DNA of 64,000 nt from Aldrovandia affinis. Lineage: Eukaryota; Chordata; Actinopteri; Notacanthiformes; Halosauridae. The notes under the pieces are model-generated. The model searched no databases and was not told the DNA's origin. It was given only the letters and a program-made list of their open reading frames with translations. Positions 1 to 12,257 of this stretch are shown here, in pieces. The stretch is taken from contig JAINUG010000136.1 in NCBI GenBank assembly GCA_029706075.1, forward strand, positions 650,501 through 714,500. Reading direction: 5' to 3'. Every line of letters begins with the position of its first letter. Position 1 is the stretch's first letter. A program made the translations under genes and the position numbers.

Positions 1-1985
1 CATTTCACCAAATACTTATCAGTAATGTTTCAAAGGCTTCACATAGCTTTCAGTAGCATTTTCAATCACTGCTCACTCTCAGACAGTCTCTTTAAAGACA
101 ACTTTAGAACTGAAATATAGAGAAATTGACTTTGCAATGATTCATGTACAGGTAGTGGCCGAAAAGGTCAATTCCAATTGAATATGCATGCTTTGGAGAG
201 GACTCTTAATACCGTTGGCGCGCCACAAGTGCTTTCTGTTGTGTCCTCGAGTTCAGGTTCTAGCACATGAATGCAACGGAGAGCGCAAACAATGGGACTG
301 AATATGTCGTTTTTAAATGCCTAATTGACAACTTGTATAGAAAATATAACTATGGCCTCTATATGGAATATGACCACTAACTAATGTTAGGAGAGAAATA
401 CTGTTGTTGCTAATTAGGAAAAGGCTTCTTGAGAGTTAACTATAATTCCCATGCATTTACAGTTAACACTAATGACTAGCGTAGATAGCCTAAGTTGTTA
501 ACTCAGGCTTTCTACCTGCAGGTGAAAAAAGACCTGAGGAAATGTAATGAATTAACTTAGTCCATTTATACAACCTGCAGATTCAGTCAAAGCAGTTAGG
601 CACTTTAACTTTTACTAACAAACTTGGCAAAGTGATAACTATATCGCTAGTCAGCCTGTGTAACTTACTGTAGCAATAAACAATAAAACTATGCAATAGC
701 CTCGCTGTCTGAACGTGACACTTTATGCTGTCAAATTAAATTAAACACATTTAACTAAACAACGGCATCATAGACTACATGGCACAAAATCATGCATCAT
801 ACACAATACAATAACTATGCCACCATGGGAATATATCAATTGAAAGCTTCACTGAATCCATGCAGGTCGTTCTTGATTTAAGACAGGCATTACTCATCTT
901 TATTCATCGTTGCAAAGCGATACGGGAGTCCCAATATAAATATAATTCATCGTTTTGTTGCTTCTGAATAGAGCCTGCTGGTGCAGTCTATGCAATTTAG
1001 ACATTCAAGCAAAATTAAGGTTTTAATAGATAGGCTACTTGTTTTATCTAGCTGCTTGTTTTATTTCCGTGATCATGATCTCACCATTATTTGCAATTTT
1101 ATTTCTAGACATTTCTATTAAAGTCAATATTGTGTGATTCATTAAAAATATGCCTGTAGGCGTCCAAAACACAAAACATATTCTGTTCGGCCAAAATATA
1201 GACTATTCCAGTAGTGCACTTTTTGTACACAACCATGAGCATGCTAGTATGTTAACCGCCTAATTAATCCAGGATTAGGATCAGGATAATTCAATATATT
1301 TTGTGTTCCTCATTTACCCAAGTGTTTCCACCTTTTTGGCCACTACCTGTATATAAAAATATATATTTGCCAACTGTGGAAAAAGTTCAACTATTCAAGT
1401 TGTGCTTGTTGGTATTCGATATAAAAATGTTAAGTATCTCAATGCATTTAAAATGGAAAATGGATTATTGGAAAAATACTACTCAAATACGTGTGTATTG
1501 TATTCTCAAATGCAATCATCTTTAAATATAGAAAATACATTCCTGAATGAAAACACTGCATTTGAAAATACTGTATTTCAAATATTTGGAAATACTTTAA
1601 ATGCGTATCTGACCCAGGTCTGACACAGTGTTACCGAGATGCCATTTAATCCAGACATCAAAGCAGTGCTTTGGCCATTAGATGTTGCCATCTTAACAGC
1701 TGAAATCAAAACACTTGCAGAATGACTTTAGATGCTAGTCTTTCGTTGACAACAAAAATCCACAAATGCCAAAATTGCACTACAAGGAACAACTGACAAG
1801 AAATGTGAAGGGACTTCCTAACCTGCATCAAAAACCCCCAATAACGACATGACCAGCCCCACATACTCAGATCATAAAAAAATACAAAATTAGGCCAGTT
1901 CTACTTAGGCTTCAGACAGAAAGTTCCATTCTGGGGCTGCCCCAGTCCACACACAAAGTTGTTCCACAGTTCCTGCACTACTCAC
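1..1985 (-). other. mecp2 intron 2 (partial)
   Basis: This is AT-rich intronic sequence between the exon at 1,986 and the last mecp2 exon, which is outside the window. No MBD/TRD coding sequence is present. A Tc1-type terminus lies near 1,275-1,352 (minus-strand 'acaggtagtggccaaaaagg'), and a short partial match to it lies at 149-170. Confidence 0.6.
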
Positions 1986-2312
1986 TTGATCAGGTAGACG
2001 TCGTACTTGCCGGCCGAGCGGCCGGACTTGCGCTGCTTGAGCTTGCGCGTCCAGCCCTGGGGCAGCGACGGGTCGTCGTACAGTGGGCCGCGGTCCCGGA
2101 TTATGGAGCGCCGCTGTTTCGGAGAGGCGGAGGCCTCGGAAGGGTCCGCCCCGGCCCCAGAGTCCGAGGGCTCGGCTTCCCCCGCGTCCTCCAGCTGGGC
2201 CGACGCCGTGGGCTCCGCCCGCTCCTCATCCCGCCGGTCCCGCTTCGCCTTCTTCAGCTTCTGCGTCTTGTCCCTCGGGCCTTGTCGTTCCTGATCCTCA
2301 CTCGTCTCATCA
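1986..2312 (-). CDS. mecp2: mecp2 second coding exon: N-terminal domain and start of the MBD
   Basis: This is a 327-bp exon between acceptor TTGACTCCAG (2,322-2,313) and donor GTGAG (1,985-1,981). It encodes [12 protein letters not shown], a Lys/Arg-rich stretch ([13 protein letters not shown]), an Ala/Ser/Glu-rich linker, then the family-diagnostic [20 protein letters not shown] and [20 protein letters not shown]. Human exon 3 has the same limits and ends in the same split Asn codon (here AA plus the next exon's base). The exon is far more GC-rich than the surrounding intron. A dispersed repeat begins about 90 bp upstream of the acceptor. Confidence 0.95.
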
Positions 2313-5300
2313 CTGGAGTCAACGAGACAAAGAGCCGTTACCCCAACGACACAGAACTGCAACAACCCTTTCTTTTTTGGTTTTAGGCTTTCTGCTCTTT
2401 TCGGAACGCCCAACCTCCGCTGTCAATTCGGGAGAGCGTAGAAAGCACACACTCTCCTCCGAAACACACAACATGTCAGCCGCTGCAACTTTTCACTCCA
2501 CGGTCTACAGGTTCAGCTTGCACAGACGTGACTTAGAGGAAGACGCTTCATGCGCAGCTTTATACCGACAGACTGTGGATACCCGATTGGCCTGGTGCAT
2601 GATGGGACACGTGCACCTCGGCCGACTAAATGCCTCCCTCCCTCCCTCCCTCCCTCCTGCTACTGCCAATTGTGCGTTGTACCACAGCGCTGCTGGCCAC
2701 AGTCAACACTGTCATGGTATGGATTCTATACCACACAGGGGCTTGTTCACACGCTAGAACAGTGCCTGGATGAGACGCCCATTAGCCCGTAACACACATT
2801 TGAATGTGGTGATTCAGACGTCATTAAGGAGGTAGGGGCTGTGCAACCGTAACCTTGAACAAGGTGCTTAACCCGAATTACTTGGGTAAATGTCCAGCTG
2901 TACTGATTGGATGATGTGTGGACATCGCTGTGCAAGTCGATCTGGACAGAGGCACCTGCTACACAAATAATGTAATTTGATATAGAAGTTGTCTAAACAT
3001 GGATTACCTTTTACAGAGGTCACAAAAAAAGCTTCAATTTAAATCCACTGATATTTAGAGCCACTTCTTCTAGTTAACTATTGTGGTCAAGAGACCTGGG
3101 AGTTTGACGGTGATCCCAAACCTTCAGTGCACTGGACAGCGTCCACAGTGCTATCCTATAAACTTCAAAATGCGCGCATCGATTCGGAAAAAAACGTAAT
3201 CAATCCTCTGTGCATTTCACAACCTAGGAGCGAAATGAATGACACTGCAAAAGAAAATCTGTATTGTAATATCTAACCAGCAAAACGCACATGCTGACAT
3301 GCATTTCATGAAACTGATCGGTCTTGAGTGTAAGAGGCAGAGGGACTCGCACCGAGCAGAACACTCCCACTGGTAACTTATCTTTCAGGGGGAGAAATAC
3401 TGATCAGCCCTTGCAGGCTGGTGGAGCTTCGTCTCAAGGAGTTATAGCAGTGGTTACATTGCAAAAAATGTAAAAAATTGCTAACTCTTTCTCTGAAATG
3501 CAACACATTAATAAACTGCAAAACATTAATAAGTAATAAACACCAATAAGCATTGACACATTGTTCCGCAACGCATTAATAAAATATATCCATTGCTCAA
3601 CAACATCATCGCCAATTTGTAAATAAATGTTGTTTCAAAATTCTCTCTGTTATTTAGACTATTACTGCATTTTAAAGTACAAACTTTTACAGATATAAAA
3701 TACAGATATGATCCCCGCCCCACAGCTCAACAATACCATCTGCAAACACCTTTATTACTGACCACAAAACTACCAAGCTGGGTGGAGGCAAGAAATATCC
3801 CATTTGCGACGGCCGAAACTAGCAATTACACTACCGCCGAGGTGCGTTTTTTTGCTACCGTCCTCCCCAAACTAGAGCCCTAAAACTGTCTATAGTCAAC
3901 ATAGTCAAATAAAAATAGCAAAATAAGAAGGATAAAATAACTAATCAATGAATAAAAAGCAAGAGTAAAAAGATTAGTCTTAAGGGGCCTCGGGTGGTGT
4001 AACGGTCAAAGCTCTCGCCCGGAGTGCAAGTTGCCCACTGCGGCCGGGGTTCGAATCAAGGCCACGCCAGCCCGGCCGTCTGGCTGGTCTGCCCCGTTCG
4101 GTGGCGGCGATCGGCTGCACAAGCTCGCCGAGAAGCGAACGGGCGTCCCTGTAAGACGTGGGTGGGTGAGTTCCGTCTCAGAGGAAGCGGATCATTGCAG
4201 ACCTCTGGGAAATTGGCTTGATCTGGAGGACGGGCGGCAGTGGACTCGTGGCGTAGGGTAAATTGAAAGAAATAGAGGGTACAATTGGCCACCAAATTGG
4301 GAAAAAAACCAGTGAAAAAATCCAAAATAAATGTATGACAAAAGATGAGTCTTAAGATTCTCTTTAAAAGAATTAACCGTTTCAGCCTCTAAGATATGGC
4401 TTGGCACGGAAGCCCTTTTTATGCTTGCTGGGCCACCAAGGGTTTGTATTAGGCCTGCTCTTTTACAGGCTTGAGCAGGCCACTGGGAAACAACATTTAT
4501 TTGGGTCCACTTTAAAATGGTCTCATGCCACTTCATAAACATGGAAATATTCATCTAGGCTAAATGTTTACTTTTGTTCATCATCTGCAGTGGCTGAATG
4601 TGAAAATATACACAATTCACAAAGAAGCACCATGCGCACCAGTTTAAGTTCCCTAACTACAGCATCTCTGGCTGCAAGCCATTAAACAACTAGTTTGGAC
4701 AGAGGACATTGCTGAACATTCCAGTTCTTGCAGCGCACGCTTCACGAGCTAAAAAAAGCTTAATGTCACAAATTATACAAGCTCTAGATATCTACCAAGC
4801 TGTCCATGTGCTCAAACAGGCCCGTCTGCTCCTGCATGCAAGAGCAGTCGGGCTTCATCTTTGTGGGCCAGTGCAAAAGTTTTGTCCAGCGCAACAATAT
4901 AAAGTACAGGCTCTCCCCACAACCACAAATTTGTAATAGCGTCTGACCCTAATAAAAGGCAAGGAGAAATATTTTAGAAAATATATTTGGAAAATTCCAG
5001 TTCACCAAATTTCCAGGTCATACACTAAACTTTCATTATAACCCACCCACCCACCCCCCGCACACATGACTCATCAACTTCCTTAACCCGTGAAGCAGAG
5101 TCAGGGAAGTGCTGCTAACAGACGGACACTGCTAAGCGCTCTGCTCCACACAGACCTTGCAAGGTTAACCCCGGTTAACTGTAGATCTCTGGTGCGTGCA
5201 AATCCAATCCTCTTAGCCTGAGATGGAGCATAACAGTGACGTGCCGTAATAACGGCTGACTGCCGCACGCAGATGATGAAATAACCCCTCTCCCACACAC

Positions 5301-8300
5301 ACGGCAATCTTCATTTGAACCCTGTGAGCCTGAACACCTGGAAAATCTGAGCGAATCAGAGGGGCATCCCATCAAGTAGCACAACAAATTGGAAAGATGG
5401 GGTTTCAGATATCAGAGGTAAAAAAACACTGACTGGTCATTCAACAAAATAAAAAGGCCACAGTCAACACAGACTTACAATGAATTTATCTTGCAAAAAG
5501 AGTGATTAGGATTCAACGATACCAGAAAAGACACATTTGGCAACCAGTCTTGATATAGCAACTCCTCTACACCAAAACTGTTTCTTATTATAGTTTGATT
5601 TTAAAATAAAAACTGTTCACAATTATTTCTAAGATACGCCTTCACTAAGTGAGCTTACGGATGAAGCTATTTCGATATCCCCATTAAATGCGGAAACTTG
5701 CTGTATATGTCGATTTCCATTCCACATATTTTGTGGCAGTGAAATTATAGACAATACAGTCAGCCTATCTCCCCGAAAAACAATAACGCAAAATAGGCTA
5801 CAACTTTCCAGTCCGATTAAGCTAATCCTATTTCCTTGCCTTCTGTGTGTGACGAATTTAGGCCCAGATACATGAAAGGGAAAAAATAACAGTCAAAAAC
5901 AAATATTGTGCATGCGTGGTCATTTGCAACATTTTAATAACAGCCCATTTTAAAAGACTAATTAGGCACCAAGGCGATAAAGATTCCCAATACAGGCTTC
6001 ATTAGCGATCTTAGTTAAAAAATAGATTATTTTATTTCATAGCCAAACAAATAAGTGCCCTTTTTCCTCAGCCAATGTCGATTCATTCATCCGACTGGTT
6101 CCGGCTTGTTTTTCCTTTGAAAAACAAAACGATGCAGACCACACGTCCAAACGTACTGCTGCACGCCGTTCCCGTTCACTCGTCCTTCACTTTCCAAGGC
6201 TGTTTGTGCATTCATCGTTACGCTTGGCGCCGTTTAAAAACAAACAGACAGCAATCCCTGATTGTGCATATAAAGGCTGCTCCTCTCTTTTCTCTATAGT
6301 TCGTACGCTGTTTTGCCACTTGTCGAGCAGGCTACACCTCATCACCGTTTTCATTGCGAAAATAAAATATTTCAAATCTCCCCCCAAAAAACAAACACGC
6401 ACACAAAAAAAAACACTTAATGTGATTCATAAGAATTCACAGGCACATTTAGTTTGAAGAGGAAGCAGGGATTAGATGCTAAATCAAGTTTATTTATGCG
6501 GCCTTTTACGTATTGTAGAATGTTTTTTCTACTTTCAGACACTTGTACACTGGGTAGCCCACTTTAGTGGAATATACAGCTGACAAGCACACAGACAGTG
6601 AAATCACTGAGGCTTGTGCGGGCAAATACAGAAGTAATGATTTTGAAATGAGTCCGTACTTCCAGTGTTGCACTGCACAACAAAAGCAAGCTCCGCTGCT
6701 ACAAGAGGGCTGTGAATGCATTTCAATTACGGAACTGCGCCCTCCCTTTCACTCCCTGGATTAATTCCACAAACCTGCTCTGTCCACAAAACCTAGCTGC
6801 AACACAGACCATATTGTTTCAAAGATCACTGAACTGTAGGCCTGCCTAATACATGGGATGAGAGACAGACAGCGTTGCATTAAATTCATCAGTCAAATTA
6901 GGATGTGATGCAGGCAATTAAAATACACAAAGCAGTGGTGCAGGTGACGCACAAGGTAGAATATCTGTTCTAGACACTTCCATGAAGAGTCAAGAGGAGT
7001 CTAATGCAAAATACCCACTCATGTCCAGAACACATGCTCTCTCCACAGCTAGCAGAAAGCTCGTTTTCTGCGTCTCACATCAACCGTATTGTCTAGATGT
7101 TTCCTTGAAGCGCAAGAAACCCCACAAAACTCAAACCAAATAAAATATGGAGCCTGGTTTAGATGAATTTGTTGACACTGAATCAAACAAACAGTTACAA
7201 TAACTCATGTGTAGTGGCATTCTATGTGAAGCAACACATGGCAGCATGCCCATTGGCTATGTAGCATCTCCAAACTTGGGAGTGTTTCTTCATTTTAACA
7301 AGTTTTTCCTTTCTTACATCATCTGGATATCACTCTCCTGTGGAAAATTACCTTTGTTCCAACAGCAGAACGTTGGATAAAATGTGCTACCGAATGACTT
7401 CCAAGTAATAAAAATCAATTGGGTGCAAATCCAAGGTCACAATGAAGTAAAGAAAGTGAGTGCACTCCGAGACAATGTCTCTTCTTACCTTTTTATCTTT
7501 ATTTTCTTAATTCCGAAAACGCCAGTACAAAGAAACGCGACATTTTGGCCGAATAAACTGGGTGCATCAGCCGAAATGTTGAGTCTTGGAATTTAATTAA
7601 GAAAATAAAAAGAAGGGCCCAGGGTGGTGCAACCAGTAAAGGCACTTGGTTAAGTGCAGGTGCCTACTGAAGCCTGGGGGTCCTGGAGGGGAGGAGGGTA
7701 CAGTTGAATTAGAAAAGGGTACAATTGGCCACCAAATTGGGAATAATAATCTGAAATAAATTATTTCAAAAATAAAGGAATGAAATAAGAAATGTAAAAA
7801 ATAAATATCTTGTCTTGGAATGCATACACTTACTACTTCATTATTCCTCCCCCCGCTCCTCAAATCAATGGCACCTGTGATCTACCTGCATTGGTTGTGC
7901 AGACCTCAGGTGCAGAAACAGGGTAATTGGGTTGATGGGCTTAATAACTACGTGCAACAGTGTTTTCTGAGTGACGGGGATTCGTTGTGTTGTCAGTGGT
8001 CATCCTGTGTACAAGACACAAGTAGGCTATTTAATATGTAATTTAATTATAAATAGCCCACTTATCTTTGACAAAATCATGTTTAAACATTTAGAAATGT
8101 GTGTGTACCGTTTTAACATCAATGTTTCTAATGATTTTCACGTTTCCATTTCTACTTATGTTCGATTCCTTACGAATAATACCAAGTTGAAAACGAATAA
8201 CTCTGTTGTCAATGAATCAATTTGTAATAATTCTCACAAAACTTCATTGAAAACAAATTGGCCAGAACAGTCAACACAGCTAACAAGTTTACAGGTGTGA

Positions 8301-11300
8301 GGATTGCTTGGGCAAGATTTAATTCAGCCAGTTCAGTGATTACATAGCCAGCTCCTTTAATCAGATCTGAAGCACAGGCTTTGTGTTTAAGCACAGGGCC
8401 AATTATGCAACCCCTAGGCAACACCGGGCAGGGATCATAGATCACTTGGCTGCCTAGGTGGAAGGCTGCCTAGATTGTTTTTTAAATCAGTTTGATCTTG
8501 TACATTAAAATGAAACTAGAAACAAACAAATCAAGTTAGATATTGGCCCTGTACATGTATGTTTTCAAATATTGTACGTCCCTCAAAAACTGCAGTAGTA
8601 CTCAATTTTAATATTGGAAATAATTTTTAAAATCGTGAAAATCAACAATTTTCAGTTACGTTCCATCAAAGTACATGGAAAACAGAAGAATAATGACAAT
8701 TTTCTTATAAATTTCACTAAGACGGAAATACTTTAAAGTATCGTGCCACACATTTCCATCTCAAACGCCTCAATTTTAAAAAAATACATTTCAGATTTTT
8801 CAGTTTTTCTCAAATTAGGTGACCAATTGTACCCTTTTGTTTCTTCAATTATCAAATTTCTTCAAAAATCCACATCTCTTCCAGTGCATCCGTGATCTGT
8901 CCTCACTGACTCATTACCATAACAGACCTGGCAATGCCTTAGAAATGTGCTATAAAAAGGCTGCAATAACACAAATCTTAGCACTGCTTAGTGTACAGTA
9001 TACATGTTAACTATATGTAATATTTGAATTGCATATGGCGTTATGGCTGCGCACTATTCAAAAAAGACAGTTATTTCACAACAGTGAAACTAGCTGGTAA
9101 CTTTGACACATTTTTGTTCATACATCTTGCCAGAGCAGGTTGATGAATAAATATGAACGGAAACTCCCACTCTAACAAGATAATAGCGAGGTGTTCAAAT
9201 TCTGCTACACATCAAAGCAGGTTTTTGATCTTGTTTTTTCTATATATATATATATATAAATGTATGACCCATATTGTATTGCTCTAGAAATTCCGATTTG
9301 ATGTGCTTTTATGTATATATATTTTTTAAAGAGAGTCATGAACCACCCCCTTTAAGAAAAAGTTCCTGTCAGATTGAAATAGTCATGGCACCTTACACGT
9401 AACTGCCAAAATAAAGACAACACTTTGGTAACCCGGGGGGCCGGGAGGGAGAATCACATGCAACTCATGCAGAGCACTTTAAAACATTTCAACCTTAAAC
9501 ATAAATGAAGCAAGGGCTCCCAGCTGTTCATTGACGGGCCCCACAATCGGACAGAATCTTAGTGAGTGTGGCCACAAGTCCTATACCATAACACATCATT
9601 GGCCATAGCGATGCCAAGGGGGAAGGTGGGTGTCTATCGGCAGGGTCTTCCCTGCATCATTGCTCAATCGTCTGACTCCTCTGGCTGCTCAGGGGCCTCG
9701 AATCAGGCCGCAAAGGTTGCGCAGTTCAGCTGGTGGAGGGTGCAGAGACAAGCAGCACTGGCTTGCCACACACATTTTGGAGGGTGTGAGTGTTAATTTG
9801 CACCTTCCCAAATCAATAAAGTATGTAGCAGTGGTGGGAGGGGCCTACATTCCATATTGGCGGAGAATGAAAAAACAGGGAATTAAAGAATAATAATGAA
9901 AAATAAAATGAGCATTAAATGCCTGATAAGGCTACACTAATTACTGGAAGCAATGTAAACATTTAAACGCACAATACCTCAATGGGCTCAAGCCGTCACC
10001 ATCACAACCACACAGCCCACTTTTACCGTCACATAATGCCCGCTATGCCATAAGACCCTGGTCAGCACCAGGATGAGGCTCAAAGAACTGAACAAAGGGG
10101 ATGACATCAATTCCTGTAACTGACTAATACATGCACGCAAATGTGCATTTACTTATATTTGCATACACACACACACACATATATACACACACAGACAAAT
10201 GTGGAACTTTTGTTTGTTCCTGGGCTAGTGCACATTTAGCAAAGAACAGTTTGTTATTATGGGATAGTTTTTCTAGCCAAGCCAATTTACTGCACCAATA
10301 CATTTACCGGCCTTATTAATAATAACGTTTTAACATACATATAACAGCAACATATACTTCACATATGACCAATGATCAATAAATACACAATTACATAAAC
10401 ACGTATTAGTCCAATTTGCAATGACCTTTTAATCATTTTTAAAAAGTATTTACACACACAAAATGTCCACTTTAAAAAATATATTGCCATTTCTTTACAG
10501 ATAAAATTATGTGATTTTAAGAAATATATTTGCCAAACCTGACAGTCACATTTATTTTCCAAATCCTTAATTAGGCAATAAAAAGTAATACTTTAAATGT
10601 ACAATTACTAACTTGTGCGGTTATCTAAAATTACACTGATCAGCTACATCTCAGTCATTGCAAAACATTTCCCAAAAAACATGCCGTCTTTTTTCCACCA
10701 GTGACGCACTTTAAGACAGCAATGCGAGTGTGGTGGTACCAGTACGGATAGCTAAAATGTTTAGTGGCTAACGTACACCGGTGTGCTAGACCGCATCACG
10801 ATAACAATGCCCATAAAATAATGTAGAATTTTTATTGAAATTAAGTATTTAAATTACCCATTACGTAATACAAATCGAAATATGTCCTGATGAATATGTC
10901 ATTTATGAAAAGGACACTTTCTATGTGGCCATGTAAAATCACATGGTGTACACAGAAGACACATTGATCATTCTCAAATGTCAAATAAACCCATTCCTCC
11001 AAGGACAAAAACATATTGATATTTTTGTTCGTTAATTGTACATAAAAAATAAAAGTGAATATACATAGTCAGCTGTCCTGTATGGGTGTAAAACGGACAT
11101 TTTAAGAGCAGACAGAATACCCTTTCCAGTCTTTTCCCAAGCATAACAAATGACGCAACAAGCCTACTCTATGGGAGGCTATCTAGGAGTCTAAATGTAT
11201 TATAAGAAAAGCTGCACAAAACGTCACTTAGCAGCTAGCAAGCAAACTAGAAAACTGTAGCCTGCTAGTTAGCACTAGCTAGCTTACTGTCACACTAAGA

Positions 11301-12257
11301 AACATGCGTAGCTTGCAACACGGCTCATATTTAGCAGGGTAGCTCGCTAGCTAAATACACTTCCATTCTTTATTAAATTAAAACATCATAGCTTCAGCAT
11401 GAGCACGCAACGTGCACTGTAAAAAATACATCACATTTATACAAACCCAATTTCCCCCCTCATCTATTAACTGCATCCAGGAAATTCCATTACGCATGTA
11501 GCTGTGTTAGCAATAGCTACCAAACAAGCTAGCGAGTTATGACTATGAGGTTGCCAAATTAGCTAGCTAGCTATATAGCTAACGTTAGCTAGCTATCAAC
11601 AGAGGAGAAAAACTGGCATCAATTCATGCTGCATTTTCCCGGAAAACCCATCAACATACGCTTAAGATAATACCGTACATATTAGATTATAATATTTTTG
11701 TTCGATTTTTTTGTTGTTGCAAAGAGTTATAGATAGCTCCGTAGTTGACCAGCTAGGTCGCTAGCTAGCTAGCGACGTTAACTAACAAGCAAATGAAGCT
11801 GAATTTTCAAATCTGCTTACAAAGGGGGTGGGGATGCAGGCATTCAAAACAGAGAGCATCAAGTGAAGAAACAAACGTTTAACGTTACAGGAATTAAATA
11901 CTTGGCAAAATGTTCAATTCGTATTTAGCTCTACTTAGCTTGCCAACTACCTAGCTAGTAGCTTAAGGAGTAAGCTACCAGAAACGTCAGTAAATGACAG
12001 AGACAAACACACCTCCCACTAACGCACAAATTATTTTCTTCTCATCCTCCTGAAATGTGAAAGCGGGAGAAAATCTCTGACGTATTCTCCCCGCCTCTCT
12101 AAGAGCTAGAGAACAATACATATATAATATTTGAAAACACAAAAATAAACACTGCCAGTTTTTTTTCGGAGCCTTTTGCAATCTACCTAGACACTCAAAA
12201 GAGAACATATGTTGTTCACACTTACAGTCTCTCCTCTCCGCTCTCTGCGGCGGCCAT
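1986..12257 (-). CDS. mecp2: mecp2 (methyl-CpG binding protein 2), 5' part of gene: two coding exons
   Basis: MeCP2 is a nuclear protein that binds methylated CpG in chromatin and recruits co-repressors. Two minus-strand exons join perfectly: 12,257-12,226 (ten codons plus CT, donor GTAAGT) and 2,312-1,986 (acceptor CTCCAG, donor GTGAG). The joined start reads [20 protein letters not shown], which parallels the mammalian e1 isoform start (MAAA...EEERL followed by SEDQ). The second exon ends in the start of the methyl-CpG-binding domain ([20 protein letters not shown], then KYDVYLI and a split codon). The last exon, with the rest of the MBD, the AT-hooks and the repression domain, must lie left of position 1. 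No e2-type exon (MVAGMLG) was seen in the 9.9-kb intron. Identification rests on remembered family sequence; the matches are long and specific. Confidence 0.95.
2405..2800. repeat. Dispersed repeat, family C, copy 1 (in mecp2 intron)
   Basis: About 390 bp shares blocks in the same order with 50,850-51,085 and 55,625-56,040. These are: a Pro/Ser-coding start with 'ttcgggagagcg'; 'gaggaagacgct'; 'gcagctttatac'; 'gattggcc'; 'ctgctactgccaatt'; 'gtatggattctatacca'; and an end 'ctagaacagtgcctggatgag'. It is probably a SINE-like non-autonomous element. The ORFs in it are incidental. It contains a short (CCCT)n run at 2,635-2,655. Confidence 0.75.
3984..4339 (+). mobile_element. tRNA-derived SINE, family A, full copy with target-site duplication
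   Basis: The head carries tRNA-like pol III signals: an A-box-like 'gtggtgtaacggtcaaagc' and a B box 'ggttcgaatca' at 4,048. The body is GC-rich, and the 3' tail reads 'gggtacaattggccaccaa' then an A-rich stretch. It is flanked by a 16-bp direct repeat (3,968-3,983 and 4,340-4,355; one mismatch), the signature of LINE-mediated insertion. Relatives in the window are at 7,614-7,765, 8,790-8,838 (tail only), 49,471-49,666 and 56,446-56,720. The ORFs running through it are not genes. Confidence 0.9.
7614..7765 (+). mobile_element. tRNA-derived SINE, family A, short copy
   Basis: It begins 'gggcccagggtggtgcaacc', continues with 'aggcacttggttaagtgcagg' and ends with the family tail 'gggtacaattggccaccaaattggg' followed by AT-rich sequence. 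The central body seen in the 3,984 copy is largely missing. It lies in the mecp2 intron. Confidence 0.8.
8790..8838 (-). mobile_element. Family A SINE tail fragment
   Basis: On the minus strand this reads 'gggtacaattggtcacctaa' and then AT-rich sequence with 'atctgaaatg', the same 3' tail as the other family A copies. No head is present, so this is a 5'-truncated insertion or a related LINE tail. Confidence 0.65.
9425..9895. repeat. Probable interspersed repeat, unclassified
   Basis: This locally GC-rich block lies inside an AT-rich intron. It has a tRNA-like phrase 'ggggcctcgaatcaggccgc' near 9,690 and blocks such as 'agacaagcagcactggc'. Just upstream (9,400-9,420) is a 'gtaactgccaaaataaag' Tc1-type terminus. 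Only one copy is present here, so the classification is an inference from composition and style. Confidence 0.4.
12226..12257 (-). CDS. mecp2: mecp2 first coding exon (e1-type start)
   Basis: Reverse strand reads ATG GCC GCC GCA GAG AGC GGA GAG GAG AGA CT, followed by the donor GTAAGTG. The translation [10 protein letters not shown] plus a split Leu codon matches the short, acidic, alanine-rich MECP2-e1 N-terminus; the poly-Ala and poly-Gly runs of mammals are much shorter here. The exon ends in phase 2, which fits the 2,312 acceptor exactly (CT + T = Leu). Sequence just 5' of the ATG is AT-rich (TTTATTTAAATAAAAA), so this is the start codon of a longer first exon whose transcription start lies somewhere above 12,260. 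Confidence 0.9.

Larger units (their letters stand above)
2801..12225 (-). other. mecp2 intron 1 (remaining sequence)
   Basis: No additional coding exon was found. Contents: SINEs described separately, a (TA)n run near 9,240-9,258, (CA)n at 10,165-10,192, and a stretch at 11,170-11,960 rich in GCTA/TAGC tetranucleotides (many 'gctagctagc' runs and 'aacgttagctagc'). The remainder is AT-rich sequence with no recognisable gene. Confidence 0.6.

Noticed and set aside
2007-2757. Plus-strand ORFs opposite mecp2 exon (95 and 224 codons)
   Set aside because: They are antisense shadows of the GC-rich mecp2 exon continuing into a family C repeat.
4024-4554. Overlapping ORFs of 65-120 codons
   Set aside because: They lie in a SINE body and its flanks, and many copies of this sequence exist.
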